Source: JAAYDY01 sp964500225
Lineage (GTDB): Bacteria > Planctomycetota > Phycisphaerae > FEN-1346 > JAACEH01
Assembly (NCBI GenBank): GCA_964500225.1
Contig: CAZCOA010000001.1
Location: forward strand, 227,551 to 291,550
Direction: 5' to 3'
DNA: 64,000 bases
The notes under the pieces were generated by a model. The model did no database searches. It had not been told where the DNA came from and saw only the letters and a program-made list of their open reading frames with translations. Made by a program: the position numbers and the translations under genes. Positions 25,809 to 33,840 of the stretch are shown here, one piece after another (position 1 is the stretch's first letter; each line of letters begins with the position of its first letter).

Positions 25809-27437
25809 CTAGTTGCGCAGCGAGGCGATGTCGGCGGCTTCAACGAGCGGCAGGCGGTACATCTTCTTGTTGGACACGACGACGGTGCGGCCCTGGAGAA
25901 TGCCGCTGACCATGACGAGGGAGACGGTGCTCTGCCGCGGGGCGGCGCCCGGCGGTCGGCGGCCGCTCTGGTTGTCCCCAGCGGGCTGGGCCGCCTTGGC
26001 GCCGCGAACGTCGGATCCGGTCACGAGCAGCCACTCGGTGGATCCGTACGGCCGCACGCAGTGGTACGTCTGCCCCTGAAACCGCAGGGAGGGTCCCGTA
26101 CGTGCCAGGAACGTGACGGCCTCGCCGCGCGACTTCTCGACGTCGGCCAGGAGGCGTTCGGCCGAGGGCATCAGGGCATCGGCGAGCACCTTGCGGTTGA
26201 CGGCGGCGCGGTCGAACGACTCGCGCGCCAGGCTCCGCAGCGACGCCAGGTCGGCCTCGGTCAGCTTCGGGTCGGGGTTCAGCAGCGACTTGGCCACGGT
26301 GGAGATCAGTTGCTGGACGCCGGGCTTGATGACCACGCCCGCGCCGCCGCAGTCGGGGCAGACGTCCCTGCGGTCGGGCAACTGGGTCCGCTGGCCGGTC
26401 CGCGTATCGACGCGGTACTGAGGCGTAATGAGATATCCGAAGCCGTTGCATTTCTTGCAGTCGAGGGTTCGCTTCAGTCCCATGATGGCGGCGCGGATTT
26501 TCGGTTCGTTGAAGGTCTCGGACGCAGCGGCCTGGTTCTCCGGCCACCGGAAACCGCCCACGGGCGTCGGGAACCGCCCGGGGCCGAAGTTCTCCTGCTC
26601 GATCAGGGCCTTGATCTGCGACACGGGCGTCGCCAGATACGGCCCGCGGCCGTTTTTGCCGCTGCTGGTGCACAGGCCCACCACGCGGCCCTCGCGGTCC
26701 AGCAGCGGGCCGCCGATGTTTCCCTCGCCGATAATCGGTTCGGTGCTGATCCACTCGGAATTGGGCGGACCGCCGACGGCACTGCCCTGCTCGATGCCGA
26801 GCACCTTGCCCGTGCCGGCCCAGTCGGGCGCCTGGCGGCTCCTGAGACCGAAGGCGTACACGACTTCCTCGGGGCGAGGATTGCGGTCGGCCAGCGTCAG
26901 GGGCTTGACCTTGCGGCTGTCGGAGGCCTTCACCTGGATAATGGCCAGGTCCTGCTGTTCGTTGTGGTTCAGCAGTCCATCGACCTCGAACTTGGCTCCG
27001 TCCTCGCCGCCACGAATATCAATCCAGTGTGTTCCGGCCAGGGCCAGGAAGTTGGTGACGATGAGTTGATGCTCTTGGTCGTGGCCGGGCACTACGAAAC
27101 CGATCGCCTTGCGGTCCTTGTCGGCGTAGATGCGGACCAGGCCCGTCTCGGCGGCCTGGTAGGCCCGGACGAAACCGCTGTCGTCCACGACCGGCGGTTC
27201 GCCGATCTCGTCATCGAGCGGTGGAATGAGCTGCTGGTTCTCCGGCAGATTGGCCTCATTTTCAGGAGCTCGCGGGGTGCCTTCCTGGACGGTCTGAGCC
27301 GGCCCTGGTCGCGGGGGCCGATTGTTGTCATCGTTCCGACGCCACTGACCAAGAACCGTGCCCTGGCCCCATGGGGCCGACAGCACCATGCCTATGATCC
27401 CCAGCGCAACGACCAGGCGACGTATCTTCATGGCCAT
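25809..27437 (-). CDS. Trypsin-fold pseudoprotease with DnaJ-type zinc motif
   Basis: 542 residues with signal peptide (about 1-30). Residues 100-290 align to the DegP/HtrA trypsin fold, but the triad is broken. The TNxH block reads VTNFLAL, with Phe130 where His belongs. Asp163 is kept (QQDLAIIQV). The GNSGGP block reads GEGNIGGPLLD, with Ile241 in place of Ser. It should therefore bind but not cut. Residues 327-363 hold a DnaJ-like zinc pair, CKKCNGFG (327-334) and CPDCGGAG (360-367), unusual in an exported protein. No PDZ domain is visible. The C-terminal 180 residues are unrecognised. Start could be M1 or M3 (MAMK). Probably an extracytoplasmic scaffold. Confidence 0.85.
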   Translation of the reverse strand: MAMKIRRLVVALGIIGMVLSAPWGQGTVLGQWRRNDDNNRPPRPGPAQTVQEGTPRAPENEANLPENQQLIPPLDDEIGEPPVVDDSGFVRAYQAAETGLVRIYADKDRKAIGFVVPGHDQEHQLIVTNFLALAGTHWIDIRGGEDGAKFEVDGLLNHNEQQDLAIIQVKASDSRKVKPLTLADRNPRPEEVVYAFGLRSRQAPDWAGTGKVLGIEQGSAVGGPPNSEWISTEPIIGEGNIGGPLLDREGRVVGLCTSSGKNGRGPYLATPVSQIKALIEQENFGPGRFPTPVGGFRWPENQAAASETFNEPKIRAAIMGLKRTLDCKKCNGFGYLITPQYRVDTRTGQRTQLPDRRDVCPDCGGAGVVIKPGVQQLISTVAKSLLNPDPKLTEADLASLRSLARESFDRAAVNRKVLADALMPSAERLLADVEKSRGEAVTFLARTGPSLRFQGQTYHCVRPYGSTEWLLVTGSDVRGAKAAQPAGDNQSGRRPPGAAPRQSTVSLVMVSGILQGRTVVVSNKKMYRLPLVEAADIASLRN

Positions 27438-27473
27438 CGGTCCCCCGAGACGCCGTGTGTGCGGATGAATCAG

Positions 27474-27502
27474 ACATTAGGCTAAAAGGCCCAGGCGGTC
27501 AA
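27474..27502 (-). promoter_or_regulatory. Predicted promoter of the trypsin-fold gene
   Basis: Minus strand: TTGACC (27502-27497), 17 bp, TAATGT (27479-27474). Good -35, moderate -10; expected leader about 30 nt. Confidence 0.5.
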
Positions 27503-27614
27503 TACGAAAACCCGACCGGCCGCGAGCCGGCCCCGGCGGGCCGGGGCCTGAGCCGGGGCACACCGATACCGCCTTCTTTATATACAACGCCGCCGCAGAA
27601 GCGGGGATTTCCTC

Positions 27615-27671
27615 AAAAACGTCCACCAACGCCACGGAGCCGCTCCCCGCGGGTCGGGGGACGGCTCCGTG
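27615..27671 (-). terminator. Predicted terminator of nifJ
   Basis: CACGGAGCCG (27633-27642) pairs perfectly with CGGCTCCGTG (27662-27671), with further C/G pairing inside. Read on the minus strand, a TTTTT run (27619-27615) follows the stem by about 13 nt, so efficiency is uncertain. It lies 63 nt after the nifJ stop. Confidence 0.5.
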
Positions 27672-27733
27672 ATCAACGGGACGAGTCCGCAGCCGTAACG
27701 CCCGCGAAGGCGACCGGCAATCGGTTCCGAACC

Positions 27734-30700
27734 TCACTTCTTGCTGTAGTCCATGGCGGCCAGGTGCTCGTACATTTTCCAGCGGAACGCCACGTCCTGC
27801 TCGGCCAGGTGGAGCAGTTGCTCGGCCACGTCGGGCTTCGAGGCGGCAAGCATCTTGAACCGCGTCTCGTTGTAAACGTAGTCCTTAAGCGGCAGACTCG
27901 GGGCCTTGGAATCCAGTTGGAGCGGATTCTTGCCTTCGGCGGCCAGGGCGGGGTTGTACCGCAGCAGCGGCCAGTGCCCGCTCGCGACGGCGGCCTTCTG
28001 CTGATCGTAGGCCGTCCGCATGTTGATGCCGTGAGCGATGCAGTGCGAGTAGGCCAGAATGAGGCTCGGTCCGTCGTAGGCATCGGCTTCGATAAACGCC
28101 TTGACGGCCTGCTGATCGTTGGCGCCGATGGCCACCTTGGCGACGTAGATGTTGCCGTAGGTCATGGCGATCATCGCCAAATCCTTCTTCGGCATCGGCT
28201 TGCCGCCGGCGGCGAACTTGGCCACGGCCCCGCGCGGCGTGGACTTCGACATCTGGCCGCCCGTGTTCGAGTACACTTCGGTATCGAGCACGAGGACGTT
28301 GACATTGCGGCCGCTGGCCAGCACGTGGTCCAGACCGCCGTAGCCGATGTCGTAGGCCCAGCCGTCGCCGCCGAGAATCCAGATGCTGCGGCGGATCAGG
28401 GCATCGGCCACGCCCGCCAGGATCTTCGCCTGGGGGTTCTTCGAGGCGGCCAGTTTCTTCTTCAGTTCGCCGACCCTGGCGCGCTGTTCCTGGATGCCGC
28501 CCTCGGTGCTCTGGTCGGCCTTCAGCAGGCCGTCCACCAGCCCTTCGCCGACGTCGCCCTTCAACTGCACCAGCAGCTCGCGGGCGAACTCGTTCTGCTT
28601 CTCGGTGGTCAAGCGGAAGCCGAAACCGAACTCCGCATTGTCCTCGAACAGGCTGTTGGACCAGCTCGGACCGCGACCGTCCGCGTTGACGCACCAGGGC
28701 GTGGTCGGGAGGTTGCCGCCGTAGATCGACGAGCAGCCGGTGGCGTTGGCGATGATGGCCCGGTCGCCGAAGAGCTGGCTGAGGAGCTTGACGTAGGGCG
28801 TCTCGCCGCAGCCGGCGCAGGCGCCGGAGAACTCAAACAGCGGCCGCAGAAGCTGGCTGCCCTTAACCGAGGCCACGTTGCTGATCTTCGAGCGGTCGAA
28901 ATCGGGAATGCCGAGGAAGAACTTGAAGCATTCGCGTTCGGTCTCGCGCAGGGGAATCTGTTCGGCCAGATTGATGGCCTTCTTGTTGGGATCGGCCTTG
29001 TTCTTGGCCGGGCAGACGTGAACGCACGCGCCGCACCCGGTACAGTCTTCCGGGGCGACCTGGATGGTGCACTTCATGCCGGCGTATTCCTTGCCTCGGG
29101 CGTCGGCCGACTTGAACGCGGCCGGGGCGCCCTTGAGGGCCTCGGGGCTGTAGATTTTCATCCGGATCACACCGTGCGGGCAGGCGATCGAGCATTTGCC
29201 GCACTGGATGCAGACGTCGGGATCCCACACGGGGATTTCCAGGGCGATGTTGCGTTTCTCCCACCGGGTCGTGGCCGACGGGAACGTGCCGTCCACAGGC
29301 ATCTTCGACACCGGCAGGGTGTCGCCGTTGCCGGACATGATTGCCGCCAACACGTCGCGAACGAACTCGGGCGCCTCGGCCGACACGGCGGGCGGCCGCT
29401 CGATCGTACTGGTGACCTTAGAGGGCACCTTCACTTCGTGCAGGTTCGCCAGCGAGTGGTCCACGGCTTCGAAGTTCTTCTTGACCACTTCGGGGCCGCG
29501 CTTGCCGTAGGTTTTCTCGATGGCGTCCTTGATGGCCTTGATCGCCTGGTCGCGCGGGAGGATGCCGCTGATGGCGAAGAAGCACGTCTGCATGATCGTG
29601 TTGATGCGGACGCCCATGCCGGTTTCCTTGGCCACCTTGTAGGCGTCGATGACGTAGAACTTGAGCTTCTTGTCGATGATCTGCTGCTGGACCTCGCGCG
29701 GCAAGTGCTGCCAGGTCTCGTCGGCCGGATACGGCGACGTGAGCAGGAACGTCGCCCCGGGGGCGGCGTTGGCCAGCATGTCGTACTTCTCGAGGAACAC
29801 CCACTGATGGCACCCGATGAAGTTGGCCGACGTGATCAGGCACGACAGCCGGATCGGCTTCGGGCCGAAGCGCAGGTGCGACACCGTGACGGCCCCGGCC
29901 TTCTTCGAGTCGTACACGAAGTAGCCCTGGGCGTAGTTGTCGGTCTCTTCGCCGATGATGCGGATCGAGTTGTGGTTGGCGCCCACCGTGCCGTCGGAGC
30001 CCAGGCCGTAGAACATGCAGCGGACGACCTTCGGATCCTCGATGTTGAACGCCGGGTCGTAGGCGATGCTCGCCTTGGTCACGTCGTCCTCGATGCCGAC
30101 GGTGAAGTGGTTCGTCGGATTCGCCTTGGCCATGTGGTCGAAGACGCCCTTGATCATCGCGGGCGTGAACTCTTTGCTCGACAGACCGTAGCGGCCGCCG
30201 ATGACCTTGACCGAGCGGCCGGCCTCGGCCAGGGCCGTCAGGCAATCCTGGTACAGCGGCTCGCCGATCGCGCCGGGCTCCTTGGTCCGGTCCATAGCGG
30301 CGATGATCTTGACGGACTTCGGCAGCGCGGCCGCAAAATCCTTGACGCTGAACGGCCGGTAGAGGCGGACCTTCAGCACGCCGACCTTCTCGCCCCTGGC
30401 GTTCAGGTAGTCCACCGTTTCGTGGGCGGTTTCGGCGCCCGAGCCCATCAGAACGATGACGCGCTCGGCATCCGGCGCACCGGCATAGTCGAACAGGTGA
30501 TACTGCCGCCCGACAACCCTCGCGAACTTGTCCATCGCCTTCTGAACGATCTCGGGGGCTTTCAGGTAGAACGGGTTGCAGGCTTCGCGGGCCTGGAAGA
30601 AAACGTCGGGGTTCTGGGCCGTGCCGCGGATAAACGGCCGCTCGGGGTTCAGGGCGCGATTGCGATGGGCCAGGACCAGGTCGTCGTCGATCATCGCCCG

Positions 30701-31273
30701 CAGATCGTCGTCGGTAAGTTGCTCGACCTTGTTGATTTCGTGGCTGGTGCGGAACCCGTCGAAGAAGTGAATCATCGGAACGCGCGATTCGAGCGTCGCG
30801 GCCTGAGCCACCAGGGCCAGGTCCATGACCTCCTGAGGCGACCCCGAGGCCAGCAGGCCGAAGCCCGTCTGGCGGACGGCCATGACGTCGCTATGGTCGC
30901 CGAAGATGCTGAGGGCGTGGGCGGCCACGGTGCGGGCCGATACGTGAAAGACCGTCGGCGTCAGTTCGCCGGCGATCTTGTACATGTTGGGGATCATCAG
31001 CAGCAGGCCCTGGGAGGCCGTGAACGTGGTCGTGAGCGATCCGGTCTGAAGGGCCCCGTGGACGGCTCCGGCGGCACCGCCTTCGCTCTGCATTTCGCAG
31101 ACCAACGGCACCGTGCCCCAGATGTTCTTCTGGCCGCGGGCGGACCAGGCGTCGGCATGTTCGCCCATGGCGCTGGAGGGCGTGATCGGGTAAATCGCAA
31201 TGACCTCGTTGGTCTTGTGCGCGACGTATGCCGCCGCTTCGTTCCCGTCAATCGTTACCATTTTTCTTTTCAT
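27734..31273 (-). CDS. nifJ: Pyruvate:ferredoxin (flavodoxin) oxidoreductase, single-chain
   Basis: 1,179 residues, the full single-chain length. It oxidises pyruvate and CoA to acetyl-CoA and CO2, passing electrons to ferredoxin or flavodoxin. The N-terminal catalytic motif YPITPSSAMGE (28-38) is followed by the core and CoA domains. Two 4Fe-4S ferredoxin motifs are present: CIQCGKCSIACPHG (about 687) and CTGCGACVHVCPAKN (about 742). The cluster and thiamine-diphosphate region follows (SGACAGCGETPYVKL, about 818; NVLVLDTEVYSNTGGQ near 975). The ATG at 31273 has AGGAG upstream and starts the conserved KMVTIDGNEA. It implies anaerobic or low-oxygen pyruvate metabolism. Monocistronic by context, with its own promoter and operator-like palindrome. 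Confidence 0.97.
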   Translation of the reverse strand: MKRKMVTIDGNEAAAYVAHKTNEVIAIYPITPSSAMGEHADAWSARGQKNIWGTVPLVCEMQSEGGAAGAVHGALQTGSLTTTFTASQGLLLMIPNMYKIAGELTPTVFHVSARTVAAHALSIFGDHSDVMAVRQTGFGLLASGSPQEVMDLALVAQAATLESRVPMIHFFDGFRTSHEINKVEQLTDDDLRAMIDDDLVLAHRNRALNPERPFIRGTAQNPDVFFQAREACNPFYLKAPEIVQKAMDKFARVVGRQYHLFDYAGAPDAERVIVLMGSGAETAHETVDYLNARGEKVGVLKVRLYRPFSVKDFAAALPKSVKIIAAMDRTKEPGAIGEPLYQDCLTALAEAGRSVKVIGGRYGLSSKEFTPAMIKGVFDHMAKANPTNHFTVGIEDDVTKASIAYDPAFNIEDPKVVRCMFYGLGSDGTVGANHNSIRIIGEETDNYAQGYFVYDSKKAGAVTVSHLRFGPKPIRLSCLITSANFIGCHQWVFLEKYDMLANAAPGATFLLTSPYPADETWQHLPREVQQQIIDKKLKFYVIDAYKVAKETGMGVRINTIMQTCFFAISGILPRDQAIKAIKDAIEKTYGKRGPEVVKKNFEAVDHSLANLHEVKVPSKVTSTIERPPAVSAEAPEFVRDVLAAIMSGNGDTLPVSKMPVDGTFPSATTRWEKRNIALEIPVWDPDVCIQCGKCSIACPHGVIRMKIYSPEALKGAPAAFKSADARGKEYAGMKCTIQVAPEDCTGCGACVHVCPAKNKADPNKKAINLAEQIPLRETERECFKFFLGIPDFDRSKISNVASVKGSQLLRPLFEFSGACAGCGETPYVKLLSQLFGDRAIIANATGCSSIYGGNLPTTPWCVNADGRGPSWSNSLFEDNAEFGFGFRLTTEKQNEFARELLVQLKGDVGEGLVDGLLKADQSTEGGIQEQRARVGELKKKLAASKNPQAKILAGVADALIRRSIWILGGDGWAYDIGYGGLDHVLASGRNVNVLVLDTEVYSNTGGQMSKSTPRGAVAKFAAGGKPMPKKDLAMIAMTYGNIYVAKVAIGANDQQAVKAFIEADAYDGPSLILAYSHCIAHGINMRTAYDQQKAAVASGHWPLLRYNPALAAEGKNPLQLDSKAPSLPLKDYVYNETRFKMLAASKPDVAEQLLHLAEQDVAFRWKMYEHLAAMDYSKK

Positions 31274-31333
31274 GACTTCCACATCTCCTGAACCACAGTT
31301 TGTTGGCCCTTCACCCCACACTTAAAGGCGTGC

Positions 31334-31362
31334 AATGTACCACGTTTGCCACCTCTTGGCAA
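31334..31362 (-). promoter_or_regulatory. nifJ promoter
   Basis: Minus strand: TTGCCA (31362-31357), 17 bp, TACATT (31339-31334). Expected leader about 55 nt. The rest of the gap up to 31577 shows nothing recognisable. Confidence 0.68.
31346..31362. promoter_or_regulatory. Operator-like palindrome on the nifJ -35 box
   Basis: TTGCCA-CCTCT-TGGCAA: perfect 6-bp arms with a 5-bp spacer. One arm is the -35 hexamer itself and the other lies in the promoter spacer. A repressor bound here would exclude RNA polymerase. The binding protein cannot be named from sequence; it is not a match to the Rex consensus I know. Confidence 0.5.
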
Positions 31363-31577
31363 CCGCGAAAAATACCAGCACGACATCCCCCCTGGAAACT
31401 TTAAGCAACGCATCTCCGCACGAGCAATTACCAGATATCTGTCGTGGTTCAGCCTCCCGCCCCTGCCCAAGCCCGCCCTCTGCCCGCCGTCACGACGCCA
31501 AAGACCGTGCTTGCCGCCGACACCGCAAAGCCTCGGCCCATACGCGTCCCGGCCAAGCCTTCACACAAAACACGGGC

Positions 31578-32816
31578 TTAGAACTGGGCCAGGTCGGCCC
31601 GGATGGCCCGGGCGGCCAGCAGGCCGGTGGCCATAGCGGCATGGAGGTTCCAGCCGCCGGTGGGACCGGCCACGTCGAGTAGTTCGCCGGCAACATAGAG
31701 GCCGCGAACCTTGCGGCTGCGCATGGTGCGCGGCTCAACGTCACTCAGCGCGACGCCGCCGACGGTCACCATGGCCTGCGACCAGTCGCCCACACCGGTC
31801 ACGCGGATCGAGTGGCCGGTCAGGCAACGGACCACGGCCCGGCGGTCGGCCTGGGTCAGGCGGTTCAGGGTCATGTCCGGGGCGATGCCGAGCGACTGAA
31901 TGACCTGGGCGGCGACGCGCCGCGGAAGCCACTGCCCCAACACCGAAGCCAATCGCACCGAGCCACGGACGCCGCGCGGCACCAACAGAGCGGTGTCGAT
32001 GTCGTCGGCCGTGGAGCCGGGGGCCATGTTCAGGACAACCTCGGCCGGGAGCCAGTCCACGGCCAGGCTCATGTCGAGTGCGGCCGGTCCGGTGAGCCCG
32101 AAATGGGCGCACAGAACGGGCCCCTCGACGACGTGCCGCTCCAGCCGCAGGCGGACGGCCTCAAAGGTGACGCCCTGCAACGGCAGCAGAAGCGGATCGT
32201 CGGTCAGAAGGGGAGTCAGGCCGGGCCGCGCGGGCACAAGACGATGGCCCAGGTCGGCCAGGAGGCCGAGACCGGCATCGGTACCACCCAGGTGGGGCGC
32301 CGCGGGACCGCCGCAGGCCAGCAGAACCGCAGCCGCCGGCAGGCGTCCCTGGTCGGCGCTAACGGCGACCACTCGCCCGTCTTCCACACACACGCCGCGG
32401 CAGGCGACGCCGGTTCGTATGTCGGCCCCGGCCTGCCGGGCGGCCGCAAGCATCGCCTGGACGACGTCGCGCGATCGGCCGCTGGCCGGAAACACGCAGC
32501 CGCGGTCCTCGACGACGCTGGACACGCCGCGCTCGGCGAACCAGCGGCGCAGGGCCTCCGGCGGCAACTCATACATGGCGGGCTTGAGGAATCGCCTCGC
32601 GGCGGTCGTCAGCGCCGAGAGCATGCCCTCGGGTGAGCGGTCGTTGGTGAAGTTGCACCGTGCGCCGCCGGCGGCGAGCACTTTGCGTGCCGGGCGGTCG
32701 CCGCGTTCCAGCACGATCACGGGGCGGCCGAGGCCGGCCAAGTGGGCCGCGGCGAAAAGCCCGGCCGCACCGGCCCCGACGATGACGACCGGAGGACGCA
32801 TGGCGTTGGTGCTCAC
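31578..32816 (-). CDS. BaiN/RdsA-family (HI0933-like) NAD(P)/FAD-dependent oxidoreductase
   Basis: 412 residues. The FAD Rossmann motif VIVGAGAAGLFAAAHL lies at 10-25, the family signature AGGARCNFTN at about 50-59, and the C-terminal GGVALSDVEPRTMRSR and GPTGGWNLHAAMATG blocks are present. Members are flavoproteins of uncertain physiological substrate (bile acid enone reduction is shown for BaiN). The GTG at 32816 overlaps the upstream lipoprotein stop (GTGA), so it is translated coupled to it; an ATG 15 nt downstream is an alternative start. It is the last gene of a three-gene operon. Confidence 0.9.
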   Translation of the reverse strand: MSTNAMRPPVVIVGAGAAGLFAAAHLAGLGRPVIVLERGDRPARKVLAAGGARCNFTNDRSPEGMLSALTTAARRFLKPAMYELPPEALRRWFAERGVSSVVEDRGCVFPASGRSRDVVQAMLAAARQAGADIRTGVACRGVCVEDGRVVAVSADQGRLPAAAVLLACGGPAAPHLGGTDAGLGLLADLGHRLVPARPGLTPLLTDDPLLLPLQGVTFEAVRLRLERHVVEGPVLCAHFGLTGPAALDMSLAVDWLPAEVVLNMAPGSTADDIDTALLVPRGVRGSVRLASVLGQWLPRRVAAQVIQSLGIAPDMTLNRLTQADRRAVVRCLTGHSIRVTGVGDWSQAMVTVGGVALSDVEPRTMRSRKVRGLYVAGELLDVAGPTGGWNLHAAMATGLLAARAIRADLAQF

Positions 32817-33334
32817 TTGGGCGGCGCTAAGCGGCTCGAGAAAGAACGCTTGTGGAAATCCTTATACCATTCGAGCTGCTCGTCCAGAAAACAGGCCTGG
32901 CGCTGATACGTGACGGAGCCGTCCTTGGCCACTTGCGGCATGTAGTTCCAAAGGTCGCGGCGGTGGCCGTCGGCCCGTTCGGCGTCGGTGGTGATGGTCT
33001 CGACCGCGGCCGGCGGGCCCCAGCCCATGCGGACCTCGACGGGCTGCATTCCTTCGACGAGCCGGCCCTTGCGGATGGCGGCCCGAATCTCCTCGGGAAC
33101 GCCGCACCACAACTGGTACACGCCGATCTCCTGGCAGTAGAGGATGCGTTTCTCCTCGTCCACCTCGTCGGCCTCCATCTGCCGGAGCACGGCCGCCTGC
33201 TCGTCGGTCATGAGATTCAGGTAGATGTCGCGCATGGACAGCTCGCCCTTCCAGTGGGCCGGAATGCGTGCGCATCCTGCCGCAAACGAAAGGCCGAACA
33301 CCGCGGCCGCCATCAGCACCAGTAACCGTTTCAT
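32813..33334 (-). CDS. Predicted lipoprotein of unknown function
   Basis: 173 residues. Signal MKRLLVLMAAAVFGLSFAAGC with lipobox AAGC, lipidated Cys21. The body is mostly charged helix (MTDEQAAVLRQMEADEVDEE) followed by a beta part (EVRMGWGPPAAVETITTDAE, then DLWNYMPQV, VTYQRQACFLDEQLEW) that recalls SmpA/BamE-like small outer-membrane lipoproteins; this is a weak resemblance. It overlaps the TM peptide gene upstream (ATGA) and baiN downstream (GTGA), so the three are tightly coupled. Confidence 0.78.
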   Translation of the reverse strand: MKRLLVLMAAAVFGLSFAAGCARIPAHWKGELSMRDIYLNLMTDEQAAVLRQMEADEVDEEKRILYCQEIGVYQLWCGVPEEIRAAIRKGRLVEGMQPVEVRMGWGPPAAVETITTDAERADGHRRDLWNYMPQVAKDGSVTYQRQACFLDEQLEWYKDFHKRSFSSRLAPPK

Positions 33335-33519
33335 CGTTGCTCCACAGTCGAATCCAGCGAAGCCGCCTCGTGACCCCCGGCCTTGTCGGCCTCTGCCTGC
33401 TTCCGTTTCATGCGGCTCTCGCGGGTCAGGATCACCACCACGGCGACAACAACGACCCCCCCGACGAGCAGAAAACCGCCCGCCAGAAGGATCAGGAGAA
33501 GTCCGCCGAACACGGCCAT
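33331..33519 (-). CDS. Small single-helix membrane protein
   Basis: 62 residues: an N-terminal hydrophobic helix (about 2-31, Leu/Val/Gly rich) and a charged tail (RESRMKRKQAEADK). The start is ATG at 33519 with GGAGGG very close upstream. Its stop overlaps the lipoprotein ATG (ATGA), and a promoter lies 110 nt upstream; both support a real gene. No family recognised. Confidence 0.62.
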   Translation of the reverse strand: MAVFGGLLLILLAGGFLLVGGVVVVAVVVILTRESRMKRKQAEADKAGGHEAASLDSTVEQR

Positions 33520-33628
33520 GCCCTCCGTACGGTGCCGCCCTTTCCCGGGAGCGTCGCGCCCGGCTACGCGCCGGCATCGCTGCTCGCGTCACGGTCGCCG
33601 GCAGCCCCTTTGCAACCGCGGTCGGGCC

Positions 33629-33657
33629 ATTATCGTTGACGGCGGCCCGTTGGGCAA
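33629..33657 (-). promoter_or_regulatory. Promoter of the TM peptide-lipoprotein-baiN operon
   Basis: Minus strand: TTGCCC (33657-33652), 17 bp, GATAAT (33634-33629). It is placed about 110 nt before the first ATG in the 321-nt divergent gap 33520-33840. No other element is evident in that gap. Confidence 0.6.
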
Positions 33658-33840
33658 GGGTGTGTATGATCTTTCTCCGGCGACCGCATGCACCGGCGGG
33701 GTCGCGGACTTGCGTAAGGCAGCGGGCGCGGATAGCATGAGCCGGGACCGGGATGGCGCCGCGCCGCCAGGCCGGGCGTTCGTATTACAAGCAACGTGCG
33801 TCGGGCCGGCCGGGCGCCGGTGACGCGAAAGGACGCGACC

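Noticed and set aside
27455..31291. Very long open frame on the plus strand opposite nifJ (and a similar one at 58586-62308 opposite dsbD and across the VWA gene)
   Set aside because: Long antisense frames are expected in high-GC DNA. The opposite strand encodes full-length PFOR, twin-VWA and DsbD proteins with all family motifs; the antisense products have none.
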